Assembly: GCA_905221545.1 (NCBI GenBank)
Contig: CAJNDO010000010.1
Location: 1 to 64,000, forward strand
Reading direction: 5' to 3'
DNA length: 64,000 bases
DNA from: a bacterium
Lineage (GTDB): Bacteria; Bacillota; Bacilli; Lactobacillales; Streptococcaceae
Shown: piece by piece, positions 19,324-28,160 of the stretch
Layout of the letters: each line of letters starts with the position of its first letter
Numbering within the stretch: the first letter of the stretch is position 1
Translations under genes and position numbers: made by a program
Notes under the pieces: generated by a model
The model's database searches: none
What the model was told of the DNA's origin: nothing
The model's input: the letters and a program-made list of their open reading frames with translations, nothing else

Positions 19324-20352
19324 ATGAATACAGCTGATTTTGATTTCCACTTACCAGAAGAATTGATTGCCCAAACACCCCTTGAAAAACGAGATGCCTC
19401 TAAACTTCTCATTGTCAACCGTGAGACGGGAGAAATGCAGGATAAGCACTTCCACTCTATTATTGATATGCTGGAACCTGGTGATGCCCTTGTTATGAAC
19501 GATACTCGCGTTCTCCCTGCCCGCCTCTATGGTCAAAAAGAAGAGACAGGAGGCCATGTGGAACTTCTCCTGCTCAAAAATACTGCTGGAGATGAATGGG
19601 AAGTGCTGGCTAAACCTGCCAAACGCCTCAAGGTCGGTACTCGTGTCAGCTTTGGTGACGGTCGCCTCAGCGCTGTCGTTACAGAAGAATTGACCCACGG
19701 GGGCCGTATTGTCCGCTTTGAGTACCAAGGAATTTTCCTAGAAGTCTTGGAAAGTCTGGGAGAAATGCCACTACCACCTTATATCCACGAAAAATTGGAT
19801 GACCGTGAACGCTATCAAACGGTCTACGCCAAGGAAAGTGGCTCTGCTGCAGCACCGACGGCTGGTCTTCACTTCACCAAAGAACTGCTGGCAGAAATCC
19901 AAGCCAAGGGGGTCCATCTGGTCTATTTGACTCTTCATGTCGGACTCGGAACCTTTAGACCTGTTTCTGTGGATAATCTAGACGAACACGAAATGCACTC
20001 AGAATTCTACCAACTTTCTGAGGAAGCTGCTGCCACCCTTCGCTCTGTTAAGGAAAATGGTGGTCGCGTCATCGCTGTCGGAACCACTTCTATCCGCACC
20101 TTGGAGACTATTGGTTCCAAGTTTGATGGGCAAATCCAAGCAGATTCTGGCTGGACCAATATCTTTATCAAACCTGGCTATGAATGGAAGGTTGTCGATG
20201 CCTTCTCAACCAACTTCCACCTGCCAAAATCAACTCTGGTCATGTTGGTTTCTGCCTTTGCAGGTCGCGAATTAGTCTTAGATGCCTACCACCATGCCAT
20301 TCAAGAACACTACCGGTTCTTCAGTTTCGGTGACGCCATGTTTATCTATTAA
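19324..20352 (+). CDS. queA: S-adenosylmethionine:tRNA ribosyltransferase-isomerase
   Basis: QueA adds the epoxycyclopentane-type ring from SAM to preQ1-modified tRNA, giving epoxyqueuosine at wobble position 34. The protein is 342 residues from [11 protein letters not shown] and contains the family blocks [24 protein letters not shown] and GTTSIRTLE. Two upstream in-frame ATGs (19312 and 19315) lie in the short leader. None of the candidate starts has a clear Shine-Dalgarno sequence, so the first few residues are uncertain. Confidence 0.93.
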   Translation: MNTADFDFHLPEELIAQTPLEKRDASKLLIVNRETGEMQDKHFHSIIDMLEPGDALVMNDTRVLPARLYGQKEETGGHVELLLLKNTAGDEWEVLAKPAKRLKVGTRVSFGDGRLSAVVTEELTHGGRIVRFEYQGIFLEVLESLGEMPLPPYIHEKLDDRERYQTVYAKESGSAAAPTAGLHFTKELLAEIQAKGVHLVYLTLHVGLGTFRPVSVDNLDEHEMHSEFYQLSEEAAATLRSVKENGGRVIAVGTTSIRTLETIGSKFDGQIQADSGWTNIFIKPGYEWKVVDAFSTNFHLPKSTLVMLVSAFAGRELVLDAYHHAIQEHYRFFSFGDAMFIY

Positions 20353-20366
20353 TTTTCATAATCAAA

Positions 20367-20412
20367 AAAACGCATATTATCAGTTCATAAAACCTTGATA
20401 GTATGCGTTTTG
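20367..20412. terminator. Terminator between convergent queA and brkB-like genes
   Basis: AAAACGCATATTATCA pairs with TTGATAGTATGCGTTTT. It has A-rich and T-rich flanks on both sides and can serve both strands. It belongs to the same family as the hairpins at 15298 and 47815. Confidence 0.8.
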
Positions 20413-20430
20413 TTATGGATAAAGAAGGTG

Positions 20431-21276
20431 TTAGTCTTTTCTCAAGCTCTGCATACTGGCATTGATCACCGCGCCGACAATCAAAATCTTAGCAATGAGA
20501 ATAAACCAGAACATCATGACCACCACGACAACGGAACTGAAGAAACGGACGTCCACGATGTGATTAACATAGTTGTTGATATAAACTGAAAAGATATTGA
20601 GCAGGAAGACCAAGGTCAACAAGACAAAGGCACTTCCTGGCAATACATGTCGAATGCGTCGCACCTTAACATTGGGCAGGAAATAATAAAGCATGACCAA
20701 GATGGCAAAAATCAAGGCATAGACCAAGGGGCCTGTTAGATCTTGCAGGTAATCAAATAGGGGACTATCCGATTTCCAGTAGCTTTTGATAAGGTTGAGG
20801 AGCATGCGACCAAAAACACTCAGAAAGAGAGCCAAGGCAAAGAGAATCTGCAATCCGAAACTGACAAACAAACTCATGAGCTGATGGGAAATCATTCCAC
20901 GATTTTTTGCTACTCCGTAGGCTTTATTAAAGGCTTTCTGCAGAAAGTTCATGGATTTGGAAAAGGTCCAGAGGGCTGACAAAACCGCAAAACTCAATAA
21001 GCCTGTTGACGGTTGGGTCAGTACTTCTGTAATAATCTTTGCGACCACATCATACATGGTATCTGGCAAAAATTCATTGACAACCTTCAAAAAATTGGAA
21101 ACTGGAATCTGAAAATAAGGGAGGATATTAACCACCACCAAAAGCAGGGGAAAAATCGAAATCAACCAATAGTAGGCTACTGCGACACTGGTCAATTCAC
21201 TATCCGAGGCTTGATAATAATGCAAAAAAGCTTTTACTAAAGGCCTGTCTATCAGCTCTTTCCACCACTTCTTCAT
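20431..21276 (-). CDS. YihY/BrkB-family membrane protein
   Basis: 281 residues from MKKWWKELID. AAGGAG lies seven bases upstream of this ATG, so a GTG six codons upstream at the edge of the open frame is not preferred. There are six or so hydrophobic helices. The family hallmarks AVAYYWLISIFPLLLV and LWTFSKSMNFLQKAFNKAYG are present. Members were once called RNase BN, but that assignment is not supported; the function is unknown and transport is suspected. Confidence 0.85.
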   Translation of the reverse strand: MKKWWKELIDRPLVKAFLHYYQASDSELTSVAVAYYWLISIFPLLLVVVNILPYFQIPVSNFLKVVNEFLPDTMYDVVAKIITEVLTQPSTGLLSFAVLSALWTFSKSMNFLQKAFNKAYGVAKNRGMISHQLMSLFVSFGLQILFALALFLSVFGRMLLNLIKSYWKSDSPLFDYLQDLTGPLVYALIFAILVMLYYFLPNVKVRRIRHVLPGSAFVLLTLVFLLNIFSVYINNYVNHIVDVRFFSSVVVVVMMFWFILIAKILIVGAVINASMQSLRKD

Positions 21277-21300
21277 GTCACACTCCTTCACTTACAATCT

Positions 21301-21414
21301 TATACTCAATGAAAATCAAAGAGCAAACTAAGAAGCTAGCCGCAGGTTGCTCAAAACACTGTTTTGAGGTTGCAGATAGAGCTGACGTGGTTTGAAGAGA
21401 TTTTCGAAGAGTAT
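21301..21414. repeat. BOX element
   Basis: The 114-bp element runs from TATACTCAATGAAAATC to TTTTCGAAGAGTAT. It includes the TTGCTCAAAACACTGTTTTGAGGTTG hairpin block (split over 21347-21372) and GCTGACGTGG. It lies between the antiporter and BrkB-like genes. Confidence 0.9.
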
Positions 21415-21417
21415 TAA

Positions 21418-23472
21418 CTAATTTCTTCTTACCAATTCCACCATATCATAAGGCAGGGTATTGGCAGCTTCCTTTAGAGAATAGTTCTCTAAGTTATTCA
21501 CATTTTGTCGTAATTTCTTGGCATACTTGGTCGTAATCAATCGTTTCTCTTCATATTCGAAAATCAACTTACGCTCCAGATAATAGCCTCTCAGCATTTC
21601 ATCGATATTGTTAGGCTTGACACGATTGATAACCCGTTCGACAAAGGCACCACTGGTGATGATAGCTGTTTCACGGAGACGAGAATCTTGCATGAAGCTA
21701 ATCAAGGAACTCTTATAAACCCCTTTTAGGTTCTCCAAACTTTCGATAATCATCTCTGTATTTTCTAGATAAAGCTCAGCAATTTGGTCATAGTCAAGGG
21801 CTCTGAGTTTCTGTGATTCTTCATTTTTCCAACTGCGGAAGGTCTTGCCAAAGGTAAAGACTTCGTGAAGGAGAAAACGTAAAATCCGCAAGGAAACAAG
21901 GAAGTAATAGGTCAACCGTGAAGCAAACTTGCGATTGATACCTTGTTCCATGTTTTTTAAATAACGTTGGTAGACCCGATAAGCACGCTCACTCATCTTG
22001 CCTTCCTCGTAAGCCTGTTCCAGACCATCACTTTCAATACTGAGGATAAGAAGTTTCAAGGCCTCCCAGTCTTCTTGAGCTCCCTTATTTTCTTGACTCA
22101 GGATGAGATTTTCAATACGTCCATGATAATTGTCAATAGCCGCATAGAGGGGAAGTTTATTTCTGGTATCTTCCAACTCTTTTTCCAACTCTATCGTTAC
22201 ATCGTTCAAAATGGCGATATGCATGAGATAGTCCTTGCTTTCTTCCTGTTCATCAGAAAGATGAGGCAAGACCAAGAGACCTGTTAAAAAGCTGACAAGC
22301 GTGACACCTGCGACAAGGAAAAGTAAAATTGGATATTCCTGCTCTAAATCACTTGGTATCAGAAGAATCGTAGCAATCGACACCGTTCCCTTGACACCTG
22401 AGAAGGTCAAGAGAAGCATATCCTTCATATACTTATTTAACTTTTTCTTGAGGCGGCGTGTCCTGTAGGCATAATAGCCATAGATCATGACAAAACGAAT
22501 GGCAAAGAGGACAAAGGTAAGAGCGACAAGAGACACCAACAAGAGCAGCGGATTATAGATTGGATTGGTTAAAATAGGCTCTGCTATCATTTCCAACTCT
22601 ATTCCCAAAATCACAAAGACAGAACCGTTGAGCATAAAGGTCACTGTATGCCAGACTGTCTCGGTCACTGTATCCACTTGTGCTTCGAGAAGCGTGATTT
22701 TCTTAAAACGACTTGCCTTTAAAATCCCCGCAACTACAACGGCAATAATCCCTGAAACGTGTACTTCTTCTGCTAAAAAGAAGGTCACCAGAGGCAAACT
22801 CAATTCTAATAAAAGTTCGCTGGCAATATCCGTTGCGCGCACACTTAGCAAGAAGGTATGGAGGAAACGGTTGGTCATGGCTGTTAAAAAGCCAATCAAA
22901 AAACCACCTAGGATTGAAAAGATAAGCGAACTACCAGCTTGCCCAAGGGAAAAGGATCCTGTTGTCCAAGCGGCCAAGGCCACCTGAAAAGCCACCAAGC
23001 CAGAAGCATCATTCAAGAGACCTTCACCTTTGAGGATATTGGACACGCGCTTAGGAAAGCTAAACCGCTCCGAAAGAGAGGCAAAGGCCACCAAGTCCGT
23101 AGGACCAAGGGCTGCCCCAACAGCCAAGCAAGCTGCCAAGGGAAGGCTGAGCCAAAGAAGATGGGCCAAGCCACCCAAACTCAGGGTCGAGATGAAAATC
23201 ACTGGAAATATGAGATAGACAATGATTCGCCAGTGTTTTAAAATAGCAGTAATATCCGCTTCCTCTGACTCTCGGAAAAGCAAGGGCCCGATAACCAGGG
23301 CCAAAAACAACTCTGTATTGAGGTGAAAGTCGGTATTGGGTAAAAAGAGGCCAATCACAATTCCCAAAAGAATTTGCACCAAAGGGAGGGGCAAAAAGGG
23401 CAAGAGCTTATTGGTTGTACTTGAGACAATCAGGACCACTAAAAATAGGATGAGGTAAATCAGTAATTCCAC
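21418..23472 (-). CDS. Na+/H+ antiporter of the CPA1/NhaP type
   Basis: 684 residues. The N-terminal 410 residues form about 12 membrane helices with the CPA1 transport core: GPTD (Asp126) and GEGLLNDASGLV (Asn154-Asp155). The C-terminal 270 residues are a charged, helical cytoplasmic domain. Family members exchange protons for Na+ or K+ and support pH and salt homeostasis; the ion here cannot be read from sequence. It is the last gene of the mnmL-mnmM operon, 11 bp after the 84-residue gene. Confidence 0.88.
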   Translation of the reverse strand: MELLIYLILFLVVLIVSSTTNKLLPFLPLPLVQILLGIVIGLFLPNTDFHLNTELFLALVIGPLLFRESEEADITAILKHWRIIVYLIFPVIFISTLSLGGLAHLLWLSLPLAACLAVGAALGPTDLVAFASLSERFSFPKRVSNILKGEGLLNDASGLVAFQVALAAWTTGSFSLGQAGSSLIFSILGGFLIGFLTAMTNRFLHTFLLSVRATDIASELLLELSLPLVTFFLAEEVHVSGIIAVVVAGILKASRFKKITLLEAQVDTVTETVWHTVTFMLNGSVFVILGIELEMIAEPILTNPIYNPLLLLVSLVALTFVLFAIRFVMIYGYYAYRTRRLKKKLNKYMKDMLLLTFSGVKGTVSIATILLIPSDLEQEYPILLFLVAGVTLVSFLTGLLVLPHLSDEQEESKDYLMHIAILNDVTIELEKELEDTRNKLPLYAAIDNYHGRIENLILSQENKGAQEDWEALKLLILSIESDGLEQAYEEGKMSERAYRVYQRYLKNMEQGINRKFASRLTYYFLVSLRILRFLLHEVFTFGKTFRSWKNEESQKLRALDYDQIAELYLENTEMIIESLENLKGVYKSSLISFMQDSRLRETAIITSGAFVERVINRVKPNNIDEMLRGYYLERKLIFEYEEKRLITTKYAKKLRQNVNNLENYSLKEAANTLPYDMVELVRRN

Positions 23473-23483
23473 GCAATTCCTCC

Positions 23484-23738
23484 TTAGTCTTTTTTACAAC
23501 AGGATTCAAATATCTCCTTCTGCTCTTTGATTTTTTGATCAATCTTGGAACAGTCTTTGTGCTCAATTTTTCTCTGGCAGCGTTCCATTTCAAGAGCAAC
23601 TAATTTTTTCTTGATTTTAAGCATTTTTTTGCTCATATGCGCTTGGTCTAACACGCCCACCGCACGTTCGTGGTGGGTTGACTCCACAAATTTATGGCGC
23701 ATGGCATCCAGCTTTTCACGTAGGTATTGTTTATCCAT
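23484..23738 (-). CDS. Small coiled-coil protein of unknown function
   Basis: 84 residues, almost entirely charged helix (MDKQYLREKLDAMRHKF; KKLVALEMERCQRKIEHKD), with four Cys including a C-terminal CCKKD. No family is recognised. It overlaps the mnmM stop by 8 nt and precedes the antiporter by 11 bp, so it is co-translated with both. The Cys residues at both ends of the second helix could bind metal, but their spacing is not a known motif. Confidence 0.75.
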   Translation of the reverse strand: MDKQYLREKLDAMRHKFVESTHHERAVGVLDQAHMSKKMLKIKKKLVALEMERCQRKIEHKDCSKIDQKIKEQKEIFESCCKKD

Positions 23739-24288
23739 GTCTATATCTCTCTAATTTTTCAATCATAACTAAAAATGGTGGGTTGTTGACTTGATTAAGA
23801 GTTCGGTAAATGGCAGCTGTGTACTCTTGTTGGTTCAACTGGCTAACAAAATCCAAGACAGCATCTCGCTCAATATCTCCTCCCTCATGACCATAGTAGA
23901 TCATAATGGCAATCCGTCCCCCTTTGACAAGCAAGTGACACAGCTTTTCTAAGGCTTCAATAGTTGTCTGAGGTTGGGTAATGACGGATTTATCAGCTGA
24001 CGGTAAATAGCCCAGATTAAAGATCCCTGCCTTGGCTTCTGTCACAAACTGGTCTAGTGTCTCATGACCTTGCAAGATTAACTGGGCATTTGTCATTCCA
24101 GCCTGGTCCAAACGCTCTTGGGTCTTTTCCAAGGCTTGTTCCTGAATATCAAAGGCATAGACTTGCTTGGCTAGCTTGGCTAGAAAGAGAGTATCATGGC
24201 CATTTCCCATGGTCGCATCCACTACGACATCCTCTTTTGTCACTACTTCAGCCAAAAAATCATGTGCCATCTCAAGTGGTCTTTTCAT
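23731..24288 (-). CDS. mnmM: tRNA 5-aminomethyl-2-thiouridine methyltransferase (YtqB family)
   Basis: A Rossmann-fold SAM methyltransferase of 185 residues. DATMGNGHDT (24-33) is motif I; NLGYLPSADK and IMIYYGHEGG follow. B. subtilis MnmM (YtqB) makes the last methylation of mnm5s2U34 in tRNA. The start MKRPLEMAHD at 24288 follows AGGAG by seven bases, so an upstream in-frame TTG is rejected. It overlaps the upstream radical-SAM gene by 17 nt, the same pairing as ytqA-ytqB in Bacillus, which strengthens the call. Confidence 0.87.
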   Translation of the reverse strand: MKRPLEMAHDFLAEVVTKEDVVVDATMGNGHDTLFLAKLAKQVYAFDIQEQALEKTQERLDQAGMTNAQLILQGHETLDQFVTEAKAGIFNLGYLPSADKSVITQPQTTIEALEKLCHLLVKGGRIAIMIYYGHEGGDIERDAVLDFVSQLNQQEYTAAIYRTLNQVNNPPFLVMIEKLERYRHG

Positions 24289-25219
24289 TTTCAAACTCCT
24301 GTTTTACAGCCTTGCATCCTTGAACGCTTCCACGACGTCGCATTTCAGTTTCAATAGCATTTAGCACTTCCCATTTATTGAGGCTCCACATAGGACCAAT
24401 CAGCATATCTCTTGGCGCATCTCCTGTGATTCGGTGGATGACGATATGCTTGGGAATGATTTCCAGTTGGTCACAGATGACCTTGACATACTCGTCCTGG
24501 CTCATCAATTGCAAGCGTCCCTCGTGGTAATCCCGTTGCATACGTGTATTGGTCATAAGATGAAGCAAATGCAGTTTAATCCCTTGAATATCATTGTCTG
24601 TGACACAACGGCGGACATTTTCAACCATCATCTCATGGGTTTCACCAGGAAGTCCGTTAATCAGATGGGAAACAATCTCAATCTTGGGATACTTTCTCAA
24701 ACGCTTGACCGTTTCCACATACAATTCATAGGAATGGGCACGGTTAATCAAGCCAGAAGTTGTTTCATAAGTAGTCTGCAAACCCAATTCAACCGTCACA
24801 TGCATGCGCTCCGATAACTCAGCCAAATATTCGATGGTTTCATCGGGTAAACAGTCTGGCCGCGTTCCGATATTGATTCCTACCACACCTGGCTCGTTAA
24901 TAGCTTGTTCATAGCGCTCTCGAATGACTTCCACCTTTTCATGGGTATTGGTAAAATTCTGAAAATAAACCAGATACTTCTGAACATCTGGCCACTTGCG
25001 GTGCATAAAGTCAATTTCCTTATAAAATTGCTCACGGATAGGCGCATCTGGTGCTACGATAGCATCTCCAGAACCAGAAACCGTACAAAAAGTACAGCCC
25101 CCATGAGCCACAGTTCCATCACGATTGGGACAGTCAAATCCCGCATCAATAGGGACTTTAAAAGTCTTTTCTCCAAAGAGTTTTCGATAATAATCATTCA
25201 AGGTATTATAAGATTTCAT
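24272..25219 (-). CDS. mnmL: Radical SAM protein of the YtqA/TIGR01212 family
   Basis: About 315 residues from MKSYNTLNDYYRK. Cys30, Cys42 and Cys45 (CPNRDGTVAHGGCTFC) form the cluster-binding motif of this Elp3-like family, followed by GINIGTRPDCL and SHLINGLPGET. In Bacillus, MnmL acts with MnmM in converting cmnm5U to mnm5U in tRNA. The open frame reaches 25396. A promoter (-35 at 25250-25255, -10 at 25227-25232) places transcription start at 25219-25221, so ATG 25219 is chosen and the mRNA is probably leaderless. Confidence 0.85.
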   Translation of the reverse strand: MKSYNTLNDYYRKLFGEKTFKVPIDAGFDCPNRDGTVAHGGCTFCTVSGSGDAIVAPDAPIREQFYKEIDFMHRKWPDVQKYLVYFQNFTNTHEKVEVIRERYEQAINEPGVVGINIGTRPDCLPDETIEYLAELSERMHVTVELGLQTTYETTSGLINRAHSYELYVETVKRLRKYPKIEIVSHLINGLPGETHEMMVENVRRCVTDNDIQGIKLHLLHLMTNTRMQRDYHEGRLQLMSQDEYVKVICDQLEIIPKHIVIHRITGDAPRDMLIGPMWSLNKWEVLNAIETEMRRRGSVQGCKAVKQEFENEKTT

Positions 25220-25226
25220 AACTTTC

Positions 25227-25255
25227 ATTATAACAAAAAACACCCACAATCTCAA
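25227..25255 (-). promoter_or_regulatory. Promoter of mnmL operon, apparently leaderless
   Basis: TTGAGA (25250-25255), 17 bp and TATAAT (25227-25232). The predicted +1 coincides with the ATG at 25219 and no Shine-Dalgarno sequence lies between. Confidence 0.75.
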
Positions 25256-25310
25256 AAGCCTGACTTTCCTATAAATTCCTCTGTTTCTCATTTCCAATAG
25301 CGATTTTTTA

Positions 25311-25319
25311 TGATACAAT
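25311..25319 (+). promoter_or_regulatory. Extended -10 promoter of DUF3397 gene, apparently leaderless
   Basis: TGATACAAT, with TACAAT at 25314-25319. The expected start 7 nt downstream is the A of ATG 25326. The -35 (TTTCCA at 25291-25296) is weak. Confidence 0.55.
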
Positions 25320-25325
25320 ATGGGT

Positions 25326-25679
25326 ATGATTTTAATGAAATTAGCATCTATTTTATTATTGATACTGACTTTAGTAGTCTGCATTATCATAACCAAACTT
25401 TTTAGATTAAAAAAACTAGGACGGAACTTTGCGGATTTGGCTTTTCCAGTCTTGGTATTTGAGTATTACCTGATCACAGCTAAAACCTTTACCCATAATT
25501 TCCTCCCTAGACTGAGCCTAGCCCTCTCAGTCCTAGCTATCATCCTCGTTTTTTTCTTTCTTTTGAAAAAACGTAGCTTTTACTATCCTAAATTCATCAA
25601 ATTCTTCTGGCGCGCAGGATTTTTATTGACTCTTGTCATGTATATCGAGATGATTGTTGAATTGATGGCTCAGAAATAA
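25326..25679 (+). CDS. DUF3397-like four-helix membrane protein
   Basis: 117 residues with four hydrophobic segments separated by short basic loops (RLKKLGR, LLKKRSFYYP). This fits DUF3397, small Firmicutes membrane proteins of unknown function. In-frame ATGs at 25320, 25326 and 25335 are possible starts; none has a Shine-Dalgarno sequence. The promoter position favours 25326. It is divergent from mnmL and ends in a hairpin terminator. Confidence 0.75.
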   Translation: MILMKLASILLLILTLVVCIIITKLFRLKKLGRNFADLAFPVLVFEYYLITAKTFTHNFLPRLSLALSVLAIILVFFFLLKKRSFYYPKFIKFFWRAGFLLTLVMYIEMIVELMAQK

Positions 25680-25694
25680 AAAAATGAAATCGAA

Positions 25695-25737
25695 AACACC
25701 TCAATCAAACTAAAATACAATGATTGAAGTGTTTTTT
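25695..25737 (+). terminator. Terminator of the DUF3397 gene
   Basis: AACACCTCAATCA pairs with TGATTGAAGTGTTT and is followed by a run of T. Confidence 0.8.
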
Positions 25738-25762
25738 TCTTTATATCTTTTTTAACAATTCT

Positions 25763-25877
25763 TATACTCAATGAAAATCAAAAAGCAAACTAGGAAGCTA
25801 GCCACAGATTGCTCAAAGCACTGCTTTGAGGTTGTAGATAGAGCTGACGTGGTTTGAATTTGATTTTCGAAGAGTAT
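25763..25877. repeat. BOX element touching a stop codon
   Basis: An intact 115-bp element (TATACTCAATG to TTCGAAGAGTAT) with the hairpin block CTCAAAGCACTGCTTTGAGG. Its last base is the last base of the stop codon of the membrane protein at 25877-26185. Confidence 0.9.
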
Positions 25878-26185
25878 TATTTTCCTTCTTTATCAGGAAA
25901 CAGATAACCAATACCTACACAAGCTAGGACACCTGCTCCAATCACCAAGCCACTTGAAATTGGCAAAAGGTCCCAAATTGCATTCGCAATGATAAAGGCG
26001 ATAATCAAACACATCAGACTAGCCTTGTAATCCTTTTTCCAAAGATTCTCTAGAGTGAAAAAGAGAAATAATCCTACCGGAATCAGTGACCATAGGTTAA
26101 CATCCAAACTTGGCCAGCCTACAGAACCAAAATACAATACTGTCGCTGCTGCTACTAAAAATACAATTCCCAATAATTTTTTCAT
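25877..26185 (-). CDS. Small membrane protein, LiaI/LiaF-like
   Basis: 102 residues from MKKLLGIVFLVAA, with GGAG nine bases upstream; the open frame continues to 26287 without support. There are three to four hydrophobic segments, with LWSLIPVGLFLFF and ANAIWDLLPISSGLVIGAGV. This resembles the LiaI-LiaF-type membrane region found in envelope-stress proteins, but the similarity is general and the role is unknown. The terminal VFPDKEGK-type tail runs into the BOX element, which supplies the stop codon. Confidence 0.7.
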   Translation of the reverse strand: MKKLLGIVFLVAAATVLYFGSVGWPSLDVNLWSLIPVGLFLFFTLENLWKKDYKASLMCLIIAFIIANAIWDLLPISSGLVIGAGVLACVGIGYLFPDKEGK

Positions 26186-26258
26186 TTCTTTATCTCCAAT
26201 TTCTTTTTTAGGAACTTGACGTGCCTGACATAGACCCTTCATGTCCTTTACAAAAATC

Positions 26259-26287
26259 ATTATAGCAGAGGTCAGTTTCAAGAACAA
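26259..26287 (-). promoter_or_regulatory. Promoter of the LiaF-like membrane protein
   Basis: The extended -10 TGCTATAAT (TATAAT at 26259-26264) is preceded after 17 bp by TTGTTC at 26282-26287. Confidence 0.6.
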
Positions 26288-26350
26288 GGTCTTTTGCCTA
26301 TCTGGTCTCTATCTCGGTCTATGTGGTTCAATAGTTAAGATAAAATAAAA

Positions 26351-26374
26351 AGAAACCCAGTAGAATGAGTTTCT
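26351..26374 (-). terminator. Terminator of tRNA-Thr
   Basis: On the minus strand AGAAACTCA pairs with TGGGTTTCT and is followed by TTTTATTTTA. It lies 7 nt past the tRNA. Confidence 0.75.
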
Positions 26375-26380
26375 TCACTT

Positions 26381-26453
26381 TGCCGATTGCAGGGATTGAA
26401 CCTGTGACCTAGGCTTTACGAGTGCCTTGCTCTACCAACTGAGCTAAATCGAC
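26381..26453 (-). tRNA. tRNA-Thr (anticodon CGT)
   Basis: A 73-nt cloverleaf: acceptor GTCGATT/AATCGGC, D stem GCTC/GAGC, and anticodon loop CTCGTAA, which gives CGT for ACG codons. The anticodon stem has an A-A mismatch at 31-39 and the T stem starts with A-C. The 3' CCA is not encoded, so it must be added after transcription. Confidence 0.93.
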
Positions 26454-26465
26454 GATTACGCTTAC

Positions 26466-26493
26466 AGTATAGCACTCTGAGAATAGATGTCAA
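26466..26493 (-). promoter_or_regulatory. Promoter of tRNA-Thr
   Basis: TTGACA (26488-26493), a 16-bp spacer and an extended -10 TGCTATACT (26466-26471), immediately upstream of the tRNA. Confidence 0.85.
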
Positions 26494-26514
26494 GGAATTT
26501 CCATCTATATTAGA

Positions 26515-26541
26515 AAAAGCCTGTCCTGAGACAAGGCTTTG
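26515..26541 (-). terminator. Terminator of the ABC-2 transporter operon
   Basis: On the minus strand AAAGCCTTGTC pairs with GACAGGCTTT and is followed by TTC-rich sequence. It lies 12 nt past the last permease gene. Confidence 0.7.
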
Positions 26542-26553
26542 AGTTTCTTCATC

Positions 26554-27339
26554 TTAAGAACCTGCACTTTCGTAGGAATCCAAGCCCTTGTCCCAAAGTT
26601 TCAAGGAAATAGCAAAAAAGACAAGGGAAATCAAAATCAAACCTCCGATATTAAAGATCACATCCTTGTCCTGCAAGAAATAGCTAGCAGGATAGTAAGC
26701 CGTAAAGGCAAAAGGTACGATAAAGCTAATCAACCAACGAAGAGCTGAATTATAAATTGAAATGGGATACTTGGCAAAATCATTAAACATATAGAAAATG
26801 TAAATCATAGCGCCTGACTGCTTGGTCCAAAAAGCGATACTAGCTGTCGCGATTTTCAAGGAAGTATAAATCAATGTCGCAAAAGGAATACAAACTAGGA
26901 AAAGCAGGAATTTTGGAAGCGTCCAAGCAATGCTGGTCACGGTTGTTCCCAGTAAAATTCCACCAACCAAAAGTTCACCCAAGGCATCAATCTGAAAGGT
27001 CTCAACTAGGATGTGAAAGAGAGGATTGATAGGACGAGTCAGATACTTGTCAAACTCTCCTTTTCGTACCAAGCGCTGACCCAGTGCCCAGAGATTATCA
27101 AAAAAGAGATGGTCCAGTCCCTTGGGAATCAAAGAAAAACCATAGATAAAGGCAATTTCTTGAAAAGTCCAACCTTCTAGTGATGGAATGTGTTGAAAAA
27201 TGACATTGAGAAATAAGAGGTTCAAGCCTTGAGTTAGAAAAACTCCCAGCACACCAACTACAAAATCAACCTTGTATTCCATGATTTGTTTGATGTATTG
27301 TCTGATAAAAATCAGATGCATGCGTTGATATTTTTTCAT
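26554..27339 (-). CDS. ABC-2 family transporter permease (COG3694 type)
   Basis: 261 residues with six hydrophobic segments and no signal peptide. It resembles the second permease of the three-gene ABC-2 systems with a long ATPase. The ATG follows the upstream permease stop by one base, with GGAGG inside the end of that gene, so translation is coupled. Such systems export unknown compounds, often toxic ones; the substrate here is not inferable. Confidence 0.85.
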   Translation of the reverse strand: MKKYQRMHLIFIRQYIKQIMEYKVDFVVGVLGVFLTQGLNLLFLNVIFQHIPSLEGWTFQEIAFIYGFSLIPKGLDHLFFDNLWALGQRLVRKGEFDKYLTRPINPLFHILVETFQIDALGELLVGGILLGTTVTSIAWTLPKFLLFLVCIPFATLIYTSLKIATASIAFWTKQSGAMIYIFYMFNDFAKYPISIYNSALRWLISFIVPFAFTAYYPASYFLQDKDVIFNIGGLILISLVFFAISLKLWDKGLDSYESAGS

Positions 27340-27340
27340 A

Positions 27341-28159
27341 CTAACCTCCCTGAATGGTGATAAAGGACTGAACTCGTTTCCAAATCAACTGAGACAAGCC
27401 CACCATCACTAAGAGCCAGAAAAACTGCAAAGCGAGTGCCTGAAGAATCTGACTGGCATTGTATTTCCCAACAATAATCATGACTGGCGTGTAAATCAAG
27501 GATGAAAAAGGCAGGAAGGAGAGAATATCTGAAACGACTTTTGGAAAGAAAGCCAAGGGAATTAAACTCCCAGACATAAAGGCCACTATGGAAGTCTTTA
27601 GTAGATTGGACCCCCAAAGATTTTTAAATACAAAGGCTGAAAACCCAAAACAGATATTAAAGAAAAAATTAATCAGATAGGCCAGCGTCAAGCTAAAAAG
27701 ATAGAGTACAGTTAAGCCCAGCACTTCTACAATCCCTTGTCCAGATAAGATTTTCATCAAGACAATGACACTTAAAAATGGCAGTCCGACAGAGATAAAA
27801 ATCAACCACTTGGAACCAAGCTCTGTAAAAAGGTAAGATGCCGCAAAATGCACTGGTCGCAGCAAACGCATGATGATAGAGCCATCCTTGACCTCCTCCC
27901 CAATCATAAAAGAGCTATCTGACTTGGTCAAGAGATTGGTCACAAAACTCATGATGATGTAGAGGGTGATATCTGCCATGCTGAAGCCCTGAATCAAGGA
28001 CTCCTGTGAGGAATCAAAGACTGCCTTCCATAGATAAAAGGCCACAAAAGCTCCCATAACATCGCCAATCCTATAAAGAAGAAAGTTGACTCGATAGGTA
28101 ATCAACTCCTGAATCCCTGCATTGATAAAGGGTTTATAACGTCTCCACAATTTGACCAT
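27341..28159 (-). CDS. ABC-2 family transporter permease (COG4587 type)
   Basis: 272 residues from MVKLWRRYKPFINAG; AAAGGAG at the end of the ATPase gene is its ribosome site. It has six membrane segments, with FKNLWGSNLLKTSI and GSLIPLAFFPKVVSDIL in the family positions. It is the partner of the permease downstream, and the two probably form a heterodimer with the ATPase encoded immediately upstream. Confidence 0.85.
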   Translation of the reverse strand: MVKLWRRYKPFINAGIQELITYRVNFLLYRIGDVMGAFVAFYLWKAVFDSSQESLIQGFSMADITLYIIMSFVTNLLTKSDSSFMIGEEVKDGSIIMRLLRPVHFAASYLFTELGSKWLIFISVGLPFLSVIVLMKILSGQGIVEVLGLTVLYLFSLTLAYLINFFFNICFGFSAFVFKNLWGSNLLKTSIVAFMSGSLIPLAFFPKVVSDILSFLPFSSLIYTPVMIIVGKYNASQILQALALQFFWLLVMVGLSQLIWKRVQSFITIQGG

Positions 28160-28160
28160 C

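Noticed and set aside
17987..21291. The repeated 104-150 bp elements as insertion sequences or MITEs
   Set aside because: They match the known BOX modular layout, with no transposase and no obvious target-site duplication.
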